From: Saccharothrix sp. S26
GTDB lineage: Bacteria; Actinomycetota; Actinomycetes; Mycobacteriales; Pseudonocardiaceae
Assembly: GCF_021390395.1 (NCBI RefSeq)
Contig: NZ_JAJUWT010000006.1
Location: 186,001 to 250,000, forward strand
DNA: 64,000 bases
Reading direction: 5' to 3'
Positions within the stretch are counted from its first letter, which is position 1; each line of letters begins with the position of its first letter. The notes beneath the pieces are model-generated. The model saw only the letters and a list, made by a program, of their open reading frames with translations. It made no database searches and was not told the DNA's origin. Of this stretch, positions 9,721 through 18,433 are shown piece by piece. The position numbers and the translations under genes are program-made.

Positions 9721-11118
9721 GTGGCGGCCTTGTGCGACCGAGATGTGCTGACCGACTGGATGGGACTGTGGACCGAGGACGACGCCTACGGTGCCCGCGG
9801 AGTCCATCCAGGACCTGCCGTGGTAGACGGGTTGCGGTTCGCCTTTTACGGCCGTACCTCGACCATTGAGCACCAGGACCCGGAGACCTCGCGGGCGTGG
9901 CAGTTGGAGGTGTGCGAGGACCTGGTCGCCGGGCACGGCCGGATCGTGGTGAGCTTCTTCGACGCCGGGAGGCCACGGCGTGATCGGTGGCGGGATCGGC
10001 CGGAAGCGGCGGAGCTGTTGGCGGCGATCCGGGATCCGAATCGCGGGTTCGACGCGATCGTGGTGGGGGAGTTCGAGCGCGGGTTCGCCGGGGATCAGAT
10101 CGAGCACGTCGTGGCGCTGTGCCGCAGACACGGTGTACAGGTGTGGCTGCCCGAGGCGGGCGGTCCGCTGGACCTGGACAACGCCGAGCACCGGGCACTG
10201 ATCCGGATGCTGGGCGCGCAGGCGCTCCGCGAGGTCGTACGCGCCCGGCACCGGGCGATGGCCGCCATGCGTGTTCAGACCCGTGATCACGGCCGCTACC
10301 TGGGCGGGCGTGCCCCCTACGGCTACCGGTTGGTGCCCGCAGGCGCGCACCCGAACCTGGCCGAGGCGCGTCGCGGTCGGTGCGTCTACCGCCTGGAGCC
10401 CGACCCGGACACCGCACCCACGGTGCGGTGGCTGTTCACCGAGCGTCGAGCCGGGCGCAGCGTGCAGGACCTGGTCGTCACGCTCAACCGGCAAGGTACG
10501 CCATGCCCGGCCGAGCATGACCCCGAGCGCAACCAGCATCGGACACGTCGTCGGTGGACCGCGCAGTCGGTGGCGTCGATCCTGTCCAATCCGCGCTACA
10601 CCGGTTGGCAGGTGTGGAACCGGCAGAGCGTCGACCACGACCATCACACTCCCGGCGAGCGCAGGCGGCGCCGCGTCACCAGGTGGAACCCGAGCAACCG
10701 CTGGGTCGTCTCCCGGCAGCGCTCCCACGCCCAACTGGTCAGCGAAGCCGACTTCGTCGCAGTCCAGCGACTGCGCTCGAACCGCCCTAACCGGGAGGGA
10801 GAGTCCCGCGAGTACTTGTTCGCCGGGCTGTTGCGCTGCGGCGTCTGTGGCCGGCGGATGGACAGCCACTGGGTGCACGGCCGTGCTGGCTACCGCTGCC
10901 GCCACGGCCGCACCGGTCCCCGTACCGGGCACACCCTGGCCACGCTGTACCTGCGCGAGGACCACCTGATCACCAGGATCAGCCATGCCTTGCACATGCC
11001 CGTGGCCGCGAGCCCGAGCCGGGTTGCCGCGCAGCTCCGCGCCCGCCATGTGATCATCGTGTGCACCGCCGACGGAGTGTCGGTCGAGACGCTCCGCCCG
11101 GTCCTGCGGGCCGCATAA
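9721..11118 (+). CDS. Second serine recombinase, paralogue of the 6764-8194 gene
   Basis: The protein aligns with the first recombinase along its whole length and, judged by eye, about half the residues agree: LRFAFYGRTSTIEHQD (catalytic Ser), GFDAIVVGEFERGFAG, RYLGGRAPYGYRLV, ILSNPRYTGWQVWNR and the zinc ribbon CGVCGRRMDSHWVHGRAGYRC. The open frame extends back to 9604, but GTG 9721 is preferred: it has GAGGGAGG seven bases upstream and gives an N-terminus (DRDVLTDWM) that matches the paralogue (DQDLLDGWL), yielding 465 residues. All catalytic positions seen in the first copy are kept. The pair may act as a heteromer, a feature seen in some multi-recombinase mobile units; that is inference. 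Confidence 0.88.
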   Translation: MAALCDRDVLTDWMGLWTEDDAYGARGVHPGPAVVDGLRFAFYGRTSTIEHQDPETSRAWQLEVCEDLVAGHGRIVVSFFDAGRPRRDRWRDRPEAAELLAAIRDPNRGFDAIVVGEFERGFAGDQIEHVVALCRRHGVQVWLPEAGGPLDLDNAEHRALIRMLGAQALREVVRARHRAMAAMRVQTRDHGRYLGGRAPYGYRLVPAGAHPNLAEARRGRCVYRLEPDPDTAPTVRWLFTERRAGRSVQDLVVTLNRQGTPCPAEHDPERNQHRTRRRWTAQSVASILSNPRYTGWQVWNRQSVDHDHHTPGERRRRRVTRWNPSNRWVVSRQRSHAQLVSEADFVAVQRLRSNRPNREGESREYLFAGLLRCGVCGRRMDSHWVHGRAGYRCRHGRTGPRTGHTLATLYLREDHLITRISHALHMPVAASPSRVAAQLRARHVIIVCTADGVSVETLRPVLRAA

Positions 11119-11126
11119 AGACGAAA

Positions 11127-11166
11127 CCACGGGTTCGATCTGATAAAAGCAAGATCGAACCCGTGG
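11127..11166 (+). terminator. Perfect 15-bp stem hairpin after second recombinase
   Basis: Arms 11127-11141 and 11152-11166 (CCACGGGTTCGATCT and its exact reverse complement) enclose a 10-base loop, followed by GGTAAAAC. It lies 9 bases after the recombinase stop. The position and strength fit a transcription terminator, though there is no long T tract. Confidence 0.8.
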
Positions 11167-11202
11167 GGTAAAACTGTGTCCGATTTGCCCGAACACGCAT
11201 CT

Positions 11203-11300
11203 GTGGGGAATTTCCCACTCGCCTCGAAGGGGAGTGGCTCATAAGTCCAGCTTAGCAGGGGTCTGGGGTGTCGTCGCAAGAGTGGGAAAGTTCCCACTCG
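11203..11300. promoter_or_regulatory. Pair of near-identical 19-bp palindromes
   Basis: GTGGGGAATTTCCCACTCG (11203-11221) and GTGGGAAAGTTCCCACTCG (11282-11300) differ at two positions. Both are dyads; the second is perfect over 20 bases (GAGTGGGAA-AG-TTCCCACTC, 11280-11299). Their centres lie 79 bp apart, upstream of the large unknown gene and downstream of the recombinase terminator. They could be operators for a dimeric repressor of the 11590 gene or recombinase binding sites. The dyads are seen directly; the function is inference. Confidence 0.6.
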
Positions 11301-11589
11301 AACTTTCGTCCAGTGAAATCGGCAGGGGTCTTTACGGTCGCACTCGGTAGTCGCCGTTCGGTCGGGAGGGTGCTCCTTGGTCGGTCGGAAGCCCGAGTCG
11401 CGAAATGCGGTTGATTGACTTCGGGCGACGCAAAATCCATTCCGTTCTACGGATTTGCGACCCGCCTTCGGTGCGATCTCGTTACGTTTCGTGATCCGCT
11501 GACTGTCCACATTGTCGGTGCGGTGGCGTACGGTGCCCGGAACCGCGGACTGGCTTCGTCTGCGGGTGGATCGCGGGTGGGAGGGCGTC

Positions 11590-14292
11590 ATGGGCGGCCG
11601 GAGGAGCAAGGCGAAGTCGGGTGAGCAGGAGCTGCTTCGTCAGCGTCGGAAGCATGAGCGTGCGGTGCTGGCTGCCTTGTCCGGTTTCGGTGATTTGTTG
11701 GCTGCCGTACACGTGATCGTGTCCTCGCCGTTGGGGATGCACCGGCATTTGACTTTGTCGTATGCGGTGAGGCTGGCGTTGCGGGCGGCGGTGCAGCGGC
11801 GTCCTGCGGTGCGGGCGGTGGGTGGTATGCGTGAGCTGATGGAGTCGCTGGTGGCGTTGGCCGGGCCCGCGGCGTCGTTGGAGGACGAGGTTCCTTGGGA
11901 TCCGCGAGTGCCCGCCGTGGGGGTCTTCCTCGGCCGGCCGTACCGGTTGTATCCGGGGATGTTGGAGCGTCCGTTGGCGTCGCTGCGGACGGCGGAGCTG
12001 GTCGCCCAGGCTGTGGACCCGGCTTTGAGGCGCATGGTGGGGTTCGGTGTGAATAACTGGGTCGAGGTGTTCCTGATGCACACCGAGCGGGTGGTCGAGA
12101 TCCTGGCGCCTGCGTGGCCTGCGGACGGCGAACCGGAGGTTGGGGACCTCCCGGTGGTTGGCACTGAGGAAATGCGGGCCGCTGAGGAAGTTCTGCTGTG
12201 GACTGCGCTGGGACCGGAGGCGACGGAGGAACAGCGCAAGGCGCTGGAGTGGGGCACGATCCCGCTGGGTCGGCTGGAGGTCGACCTGCGGATGATGACC
12301 ACGTGCTTCGGTAGGGCTGTTGCAGTGTCCGGTCCTGGTGGTGCGCGGTATGCGCTTCCGCTGCCGTACGTGACCGAGGCGTGGGAGTCCGGCATCGCGC
12401 AGTTGGCTGCCCGGGCTGCGGCGCGGTCGTGGCGGTCGCAGCAGGAGTGGCTGCGGATCGCGCGGGGTGAGGTCGGCAAGCTGCTGCACTCGCTGCACGA
12501 TCTTCCGCCCGCTGACGTGTTCCAGGGACCTGCGGGGCCGGTGATGCTCATCTTCTACGGGCGACGCCACGTCCTGGCTCTTGCGGTCGCGGCGCAGATT
12601 GGACCTGAGGGTGGTGTCCGTGAGGCCGAGACCGCGTTGGCCGCGATCACACCGGGCGTCACCGTGCCCACCGATGCCGGGCCGCTGACCCTGCCGGAGG
12701 ATGTGGAGATCGTGCGGGTGGTGGTGACCGCGCTGATCGGCACCTCGTTCATCGGGGTGACCGAGCCGGTCGCGATGATTTCTCTGGAGGACCTGGCGTG
12801 GATCGTCAAGACGTGTGAGCGTTCGGACGAGCTGTGGGCGTTCTTCCACGAGCAGGTGGTCACCAACGCGGATGTGCAGATGTTCGGTTGGGAGCCGGTG
12901 AATACCTGGCAGACGTGGCGGGCCAACGGTCAGGCGCTGCATCGCGCGGGGTTGCCGCCCACCGGCATCATGGTCGCCCTGCACCAGGTCGGTGACGAGG
13001 AGTGGGAGCTGGCGGGGCGGCGGGTCCCGCTGGAGTGGGCGTTGCACCGGCTCGGCCTGCCGCCGGTCAACCAGTTGGCGGTCGTCATGTCGGAGGGCGA
13101 TCCGGTCAGCTTCGTGTCCGCGGACAGGACCGTGTGGGCGTTGGGTCTGCTCGATCGTGCGGATCCGTGGCACGGGCCGCTGTTCGCCGAGGTCCTGCGG
13201 GGGTCGATGCCATCGCATCTGGTGGCGTTCGCGTTCGACATGGTAGGGACGGCGTGCCGGGTGGCGCTGCAACTGCGAGACGAGACCATAGCGGTACTGC
13301 GTGCTTGCGGCCTCGATCGGCTGGTGGTCGAGTTCGCGTACGAGGATGCCTCTGGCGAACCATTGACACTGGAAGGAGGTGAGGGCGGTGAGGGCGGGAT
13401 CGTCATCCGGTGGACTTCCTCCCTGCAGCACCATGAGGTCGAGAACCCCGGATACGTTCAGCGCCGACTCGGTGAGCTGATCACGACCGCGTTGCTGCGC
13501 AACTGCGGCAACGATCAAGCAGCGGCGATCGAGTCTTTGGCCGCCGCCTGGCCCACCGCGACCCGAGTGCTGGTGGTCTCGGCCGAGACCACCTTGAACG
13601 AGGCTCTCGACATGCGGCGGCCCGCGCCGGTGCCGGGGTGGGCGGTGTCGCAGGCCAACAGGCTGCTCGGCGTCCACCTGGTTCGCAGCGGACAAGCGGC
13701 GGGGCGTCGCGACCACGCCGAGTCCAGGGCACTCGAATTGGAGGTGATTCTGCCCTGGCTGCGTCACCAGGTGGAAGAGAGGTTCGCACGCTTCGACGCC
13801 TCTGCGGTGCTGCACCGGGCTGCGGAGGAGATCGAAGCAGTCGCCTTCACACGCGAGGCGCACCGACGTCAACGTTCGAATCGTACGCAGATGCCACCGC
13901 GCTTGTCGGAGACCGGTGATCCGGTACTCGAACCGGACGGCGAGAGCCCTTTGGTCAAGCAGTCGGCGGTTCTGGCGACGCTGATGGAACTCGCCCTGGT
14001 GGCCGATCGGCAGGGCACAGCTGAACCCGATGACATCGAGTGGGCCCACCTGCTGGCATTGGCCGGTTTGTTCGTCGACTCCACCACCCGCGCCGACGCC
14101 CTGCTGCACGAGATGAGCGGCGAAGTGACCGACGTGTCCGACCGCTTCGAGATCACCCTCCACACCGGGGAGTCCACGGCCGTCGACATCGAGGCGTTCA
14201 ACGACGCCCGCCAACGCCATTACCAGCGGACGACCACGCGACCCGATACCGAGCAGGGACGCGGCCCTGACCCCAGGGAGATCCTGGCCTAG
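11590..14292 (+). CDS. Large hypothetical protein, in frame with downstream nuclease ORF
   Basis: A 900-residue protein from ATG 11590 (GGGAGGG nearby upstream; the frame is open from GTG 11512). It starts with a basic segment (GGRRSKAKSGEQELLRQRRK) and is then mixed helix/strand with many Val/Leu/Trp and acidic residues. No Walker, helicase, protease or methylase motif is visible. It stops at TAG 14290-14292, and the same frame stays open after that codon for another 297 codons into a PD-(D/E)XK-type nuclease ORF. The following ORF has no good ribosome-binding site, so this may be the N-terminal two-thirds of a roughly 1200-residue protein split by an amber codon, or the first of two cotranscribed genes. 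Family unknown; a nuclease-associated defence role is inferred from context. Confidence 0.65.
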   Translation: MGGRRSKAKSGEQELLRQRRKHERAVLAALSGFGDLLAAVHVIVSSPLGMHRHLTLSYAVRLALRAAVQRRPAVRAVGGMRELMESLVALAGPAASLEDEVPWDPRVPAVGVFLGRPYRLYPGMLERPLASLRTAELVAQAVDPALRRMVGFGVNNWVEVFLMHTERVVEILAPAWPADGEPEVGDLPVVGTEEMRAAEEVLLWTALGPEATEEQRKALEWGTIPLGRLEVDLRMMTTCFGRAVAVSGPGGARYALPLPYVTEAWESGIAQLAARAAARSWRSQQEWLRIARGEVGKLLHSLHDLPPADVFQGPAGPVMLIFYGRRHVLALAVAAQIGPEGGVREAETALAAITPGVTVPTDAGPLTLPEDVEIVRVVVTALIGTSFIGVTEPVAMISLEDLAWIVKTCERSDELWAFFHEQVVTNADVQMFGWEPVNTWQTWRANGQALHRAGLPPTGIMVALHQVGDEEWELAGRRVPLEWALHRLGLPPVNQLAVVMSEGDPVSFVSADRTVWALGLLDRADPWHGPLFAEVLRGSMPSHLVAFAFDMVGTACRVALQLRDETIAVLRACGLDRLVVEFAYEDASGEPLTLEGGEGGEGGIVIRWTSSLQHHEVENPGYVQRRLGELITTALLRNCGNDQAAAIESLAAAWPTATRVLVVSAETTLNEALDMRRPAPVPGWAVSQANRLLGVHLVRSGQAAGRRDHAESRALELEVILPWLRHQVEERFARFDASAVLHRAAEEIEAVAFTREAHRRQRSNRTQMPPRLSETGDPVLEPDGESPLVKQSAVLATLMELALVADRQGTAEPDDIEWAHLLALAGLFVDSTTRADALLHEMSGEVTDVSDRFEITLHTGESTAVDIEAFNDARQRHYQRTTTRPDTEQGRGPDPREILA

Positions 14293-14304
14293 GTCGATCC
14301 GGCG

Positions 14305-15183
14305 ATGCTGACCGACCTCGGCTGCACCGCCACGGCGCTGCTGGGCGCCTGCACGGTGCTCAGCGCCTGGCCGGTCACCAACGAACACCCGACTGCGGAA
14401 GTCGCGCTCGTCGACGTCGAGACCGAGCTGGTCGACCAACTCGACGTCGACCGTGCGCAGGCGCAAGCCGCGCTGGCGGCCCTGACGCTGACTGGCGCCG
14501 ACTTGGCCGCTGAACGCGTGCAACCGTGGAAAGCGCGGGCCCGCGACCACCGGCTCCTCACCCGACCCCTGATCCGGCTGACCGAGCACACGGTGCTGGT
14601 CCTGCCCTGGAACTCGGCGGCCACGGGACGGGTCACCAGCGGCTACCTCACCGACGGCCTGCTGCCGTGGCCGACCAGCCGCCTGGACCGCTGTCCGACG
14701 GTGCGCAGTGCTATCGACCAGGTTCGATTGCAGCGCACCAGGGTCTTGGAGGACCAGGTCGACGAGCGGTTGCGGGAGATGGGGTTCATGGTACGCAGCC
14801 GCATCAAGCCCCACCACGCGCACACGATCGGACTCGCCGCCCTGCCCGGCGAGATCGACCACATCGCGATGCACCCCGACAAGGGCGTCCTGTGGGTCAT
14901 CGACGACAAGGATCTGGCCGAGGTGTTCACCCCGGCCGAGATCAAACGCGCGGTTCGGCAGTTCTACGATCCGAAGAAGGGCGAAGTCGGCAAGTTGCAG
15001 GCCAAGGTGGACACCGTCGCGGCGGATTGCACGGCAGTCGCGGACGCCTTGGGCGTACCGATGCCGACGTCCGTCCAAGGACTGTTCGTCACACGGCGCC
15101 CGAGCCCGGCGGCCTTCGTGCCACGGCCGCTCATGGCGTTCGTGACACTGGAGGAGTTCGACGGCCTGATGGCCGCGGGCTGA
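14305..15183 (+). CDS. PD-(D/E)XK nuclease-like protein
   Basis: The product of 292 residues from ATG 14305 has a C-terminal nuclease-like core: helix with DERLREMGFMV (about 153-163), then LPGEIDHIAMH with E183 and D185, then VLWVIDDKDL with D200-D201-K202, matching the E...D...(D/E)xK order and the strand-strand layout of restriction-like nucleases. The N-terminal 130 residues are unfamiliar. It lies in the same frame as the 900-residue ORF upstream, separated only by the TAG at 14290-14292 and 12 further bases, with no clear Shine-Dalgarno sequence. Readthrough, a nonsense mutation in one long gene, or reinitiation are all possible. Substrate (phage or plasmid DNA) is inferred from the surrounding defence genes. 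Confidence 0.65.
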   Translation: MLTDLGCTATALLGACTVLSAWPVTNEHPTAEVALVDVETELVDQLDVDRAQAQAALAALTLTGADLAAERVQPWKARARDHRLLTRPLIRLTEHTVLVLPWNSAATGRVTSGYLTDGLLPWPTSRLDRCPTVRSAIDQVRLQRTRVLEDQVDERLREMGFMVRSRIKPHHAHTIGLAALPGEIDHIAMHPDKGVLWVIDDKDLAEVFTPAEIKRAVRQFYDPKKGEVGKLQAKVDTVAADCTAVADALGVPMPTSVQGLFVTRRPSPAAFVPRPLMAFVTLEEFDGLMAAG

Positions 15184-15772
15184 CACGTCACCAGCTCGTC
15201 GATCGACCTGACGTCACGCGGCCGGGAATGGGCCACTCCAGATCATTGATGGTCATGCCGTCCTCGTCGCGGCGGGGCCGCACGGCTTCGACATGCCTCT
15301 GAGTTGGCCTTTTCGCAGACCGTAGAAGAGTTCGTCTTCGCTGATCAGCGCGCCACCGGTGTTTGCATCGAAGTTATGGCGATCCGGCTGCGGTAGACGT
15401 ATGTTATCGCTCAGGACGTCGTCGGGGTGCATGTAGATGTGACAGCGAGCATGCCGTACCAATTCCTGGTTGATTTAATGAGCGTATATCGTCGAACCGG
15501 ATTCGTCGAAGTCGGGAACGAAGACATACTGAACCGGCAACTTGTGTCGCGCTGGATCAGCAGTGCTGCATATCGGCTCAGTGGGGCAAGAAAAGCGTCG
15601 TGCCGTCCGGCCTGAGGAAGCGGTCGGAAACGCTGGTCCGAAGGACTGCCGATCCGGCGGCTGCGCCTCGTCTCGTCTTCGGCTCCTTGGCCACGACGGC
15701 GTGGGAACTGGCCGAAACATGGTTGGCGTATATGCCGTTGGCGAGGCGGACTTCGGCTGACGCTGTCAGCGC
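15184..15772. other. Intergenic region with possible gene remnants
   Basis: About 590 bases, with lower GC than its surroundings near 15350-15550. Minus-strand frames at 15253-15462 (containing NIRLPQPDRHNFDANTGGA) and 15475-15720 (ending QYVFVPDFDESGSTIYAH) look protein-like over short stretches and could be pieces of one decayed leftward gene, but neither has a ribosome-binding site or a recognisable family. I do not call a gene. Confidence 0.35.
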
Positions 15773-16789
15773 TCAGAGTGAATAAGGGCTGGTCGGTAGG
15801 TGCATGATCGGATTACAGCGTTCGCAGAGGACTCGGCCTGGGCGCCTCCACAGAAGGTGTTCACCACACCCCTCACACTCCACGCTCGAGTCGGCAAGGT
15901 GCGACGCGTTGTAGCAATCGGTGGGCTCTGACGAGGCGCGGTCGGTCTCCGACGGTATTTTCGGGGTGTAGCGGGCAGGGCCTCCGGTCAGCGACTCGTA
16001 GAGTCGCAGGTCGTTCGGTGGGACCAGGTACACGATCCGGCCGGTGGTCATGAGTGGCACCGCTTTGCCAGCGGGGACCAGAGCCGCCACGTGATCCAGC
16101 GTCAGACCTGCCCACGGGTTGAGCTTCGGGTGATCGCCACCGCAGTGGCGGCGGTTGGTCGGGCATGTCTTGAAGTTGTGCACGGTGCACTTGGCGATGT
16201 CGACTCGGCGCAGACCGGTGGCCACGGCCGAGCCCCTGGGAGGAAGGTTGTCCCACGGGATGTGGTTGCAGCCCACCGAGGGCACCCGGTGGAACCACTT
16301 CGGTAAGCGCTCTGCGGGGGTGAACCACAGCGACAACCAGCCGGCTCGATGTGATCGAGCGGTGCGGCCACTCGCTGTCGACAGGTTGATGCGGGAGAGC
16401 TGGACCTCCACGCCGGTAGGGGTGGGCCCATGGATGGCGACGTCGAGGATGCTCCCGGTGCTCGTCGTGAACTCGGTGTCGCTGCGGTAGCCGGCGTCGT
16501 CGCCGGCCCGGTGCCAATACTCTTTCTGCCGCTTGTGCTCGTCGCTCTCTCGGACGATCTCATGCGTGCCATGGCCGCCGCCCGCGAAGTGGCTCGCGTA
16601 GTACTTGCCGTCGCGCCTGCGGACGAACATCTCGTCGTGGCCAGACACCGCTGGTTCCAGGCAGAGCAGCACGCGGTCGCCGCGCCCGATCTTGCCCCGC
16701 AGCGAGGAGACCGTCTGATAATCGCTCTCGGAGAGACGGGAGAGGTCCAACTCGCGGTTGTCCGGGACGTACAGCACACGCGTCGTCAT
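15773..16789 (-). CDS. CoiA-like nuclease-domain protein with C-terminal zinc finger
   Basis: The 338-residue protein contains the CoiA-type pattern ESDEHKRQKEYW (about 81-92), an acidic strand TEFTTSTGSILDVAIH (D116) and GVEVQLSRI (E128, Q130), in the order H/K...E...D...ExQ typical of CoiA-family nuclease-like domains, which belong to the PD-(D/E)XK superfamily. Near the C-terminus CEGCGEHLLWRRPGRVLCERC gives two CxxC pairs for a zinc ribbon. CoiA proteins were named from competence, but actinomycete members are uncharacterised and a DNA-processing role is the safest reading. It reads leftward, alone, with the Wadjet operon starting its stop side 330 bases away. Start ATG 16789. Confidence 0.7.
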   Translation of the reverse strand: MTTRVLYVPDNRELDLSRLSESDYQTVSSLRGKIGRGDRVLLCLEPAVSGHDEMFVRRRDGKYYASHFAGGGHGTHEIVRESDEHKRQKEYWHRAGDDAGYRSDTEFTTSTGSILDVAIHGPTPTGVEVQLSRINLSTASGRTARSHRAGWLSLWFTPAERLPKWFHRVPSVGCNHIPWDNLPPRGSAVATGLRRVDIAKCTVHNFKTCPTNRRHCGGDHPKLNPWAGLTLDHVAALVPAGKAVPLMTTGRIVYLVPPNDLRLYESLTGGPARYTPKIPSETDRASSEPTDCYNASHLADSSVECEGCGEHLLWRRPGRVLCERCNPIMHLPTSPYSL

Positions 16790-17119
16790 GACGGCCCCGC
16801 ATTCTCACGACCAGTAGGTGGTTGAGCGAAGAGCTGCGTACCGCGATGGTACGACGCCTGGCGAGCGGCACGGGTGGGCTCGGTGCACTACCGGGAAAGG
16901 GCCATAGGTGGTCGTCAGTATGGCGACGGCGGGGCGAGTCCCGTCGACTTGCGGATACTGTAGCGGTCACCGCTGGGCCGTCACTGGCGAGACGCCTGAC
17001 CTGCCCGAGTGGGTGCACAAGCTCCACACGGCCTCCACCACCCGAAGCCGTGTGCTCGGCATCGGGGGTTTCTCCGCACCGTTGCGCCCCAGGATGGGGA
17101 GCCTTGATGAACGGCATGT
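16790..17119. other. Intergenic region between CoiA-like gene and jetD
   Basis: About 330 bases. I see no supported gene; rightward frames here are antisense to jetD. It would hold the promoter of the CoiA-like gene and the terminator of the Wadjet operon, but no strong hairpin was found by eye. Confidence 0.4.
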
Positions 17120-18433
17120 CTAGCGCACTGAGGTGCCCAGGGCTGTGCGGACGCTCTGCAGCGCAGTGTGCAGCGGGATGCGCTCCTGCTCGATACGTCG
17201 GTGTCGTGTCCATTGTGGTGAGCAAAGATCCTCGTACAGGGAGCGTTCCTCAGCGGTCAGGTGCGGTGTCGGGCTGGGGGTGCGTGGCTGTAGTGGCTTG
17301 CCGTGGCGGTCGACGCTGGTGCCGTAGCGTTCCCAACGCTGGTAAGCGGCGCGGTTCATCAGCAGCGACCGTGCGGGGATTCCGGCGGCACGGAATCCGG
17401 CGAGGATTTCGAAGCCGTCGGGGTCAATGTCGCCCCAGTAGAACACGGCGGGGGCGTCGGTGATCCAGGTGAAGGACGCTGCGGTGGTGCCGCCCCGTCC
17501 GCTGCCTTCCACGGCGATACCGCCGGTCAGCGGCGGGAAGTGGACCGCGGTGTCCTTGTTCTCGCTGATGATGATCACTACTGGCGGATAGGGCAGAGGG
17601 AGGTTGTCGCCCACGGTGGCGCAGTCGTGTCGGCGGCCGCCCGAACCGAGGTGTGCAGGGTCCAGGTAGGTGAGGTGTAGGCGGGGCGGGTGGGGTGGCA
17701 GCAGGTGCAGTTCGTCGACGCCGGCGAGTTCGCGCAGCAACGCGTGCCGGGTGTTGAGCCATTTGGCGTGCAGCCCTTCGATCGGCACCTGTCGAGGCGT
17801 GAGCGGCGCGGGCGGGCCGGTGACGGCGCGTTCAGCGAACCAGTCTGCAGCGCGGCTGAGCAGGTCGAAGTCCACCTCGTCGTAGTCGATTACCTGGCGC
17901 AGCACGGCGGCAGGGGAGCGCGGCAGCGGGTTCCGACGTAGCAGGATCCGCGCGCGGGCGCGGGCGGTGGCCAGCGTGTCGTGCCAGCCAGTGATGCGGG
18001 CGGCGGTGTCGATGTCATCGACGAGCAGATGGGTAGGCAGGTGCTGTTCTGTGCCGTGGACGCGGCGTATCCGCCAGCGCAGCGTCATGCCGTGCCGATC
18101 GGCCCACTCGCGCCAGTCGCGGACCAGGCCCACGACGTCGCCGAAGTGGGCTGCCAGCATGGTGGCGTCGGGCTGTCCCAGCGGGAACGCGTGCGGCCAT
18201 GCCGGCGGGCCAGCATCGAACGCCGACTCCGTCGTATCCGGTTCGGTCTGTGGTGTCTGGTGGCCCGCGCCGGGCGTGTGGCGGTGGTGCTCCCGTAGGA
18301 CGGTGTCCGGCCAGCTGCGTTCCAGGCGTCGTCGGACGTCGTGAACCACCAGGTGGGGTGTCCTGATCCCGGCGATCGGGTCGGTGATGGTCCGATCGCC
18401 GCTGCGGGCCGTGCCGCGTGCTCGGCCGGTCAT
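17120..18433 (-). CDS. jetD: Wadjet protein JetD (DUF3322 / Toprim-like DUF2220)
   Basis: This 437-residue protein is the Toprim-containing nuclease subunit of Wadjet, which cleaves closed circular plasmid DNA once the JetABC motor has extruded it. The N-terminal part (HLVVHDVRRRLERSWPDTVL; DWREWADRHGMTLRWRIRRV) fits DUF3322, and AVFYWGDIDPDGFEILAGF (about residues 343-361) carries the Toprim acidic motif GDIDPDG of the DUF2220 domain. Start ATG 18433 shares one base with the jetC stop (TGATG), so the two genes are translationally coupled. A longer frame to 18913 exists but only overlaps jetC. It is last of the four-gene leftward operon. Confidence 0.93.
   Translation of the reverse strand: MTGRARGTARSGDRTITDPIAGIRTPHLVVHDVRRRLERSWPDTVLREHHRHTPGAGHQTPQTEPDTTESAFDAGPPAWPHAFPLGQPDATMLAAHFGDVVGLVRDWREWADRHGMTLRWRIRRVHGTEQHLPTHLLVDDIDTAARITGWHDTLATARARARILLRRNPLPRSPAAVLRQVIDYDEVDFDLLSRAADWFAERAVTGPPAPLTPRQVPIEGLHAKWLNTRHALLRELAGVDELHLLPPHPPRLHLTYLDPAHLGSGGRRHDCATVGDNLPLPYPPVVIIISENKDTAVHFPPLTGGIAVEGSGRGGTTAASFTWITDAPAVFYWGDIDPDGFEILAGFRAAGIPARSLLMNRAAYQRWERYGTSVDRHGKPLQPRTPSPTPHLTAEERSLYEDLCSPQWTRHRRIEQERIPLHTALQSVRTALGTSVR

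Noticed and set aside
8186-10417. Minus-strand frame of 743 codons
   Set aside because: Antisense to the recombinase and the 8201 gene, with Pro/Arg-rich low-complexity sequence and no motif.
11482-15186. Minus-strand frame of 1234 codons
   Set aside because: Antisense to the 11590 and 14305 genes. Its His/Arg/Gln-rich composition is typical of such shadows. It is open across the TAG only because it is on the other strand.
15253-15720. Two short minus-strand frames between the nuclease ORF and the CoiA-like gene
   Set aside because: They look partly protein-like, but there is no start signal, no family and they are in different frames; kept only as a possible remnant.
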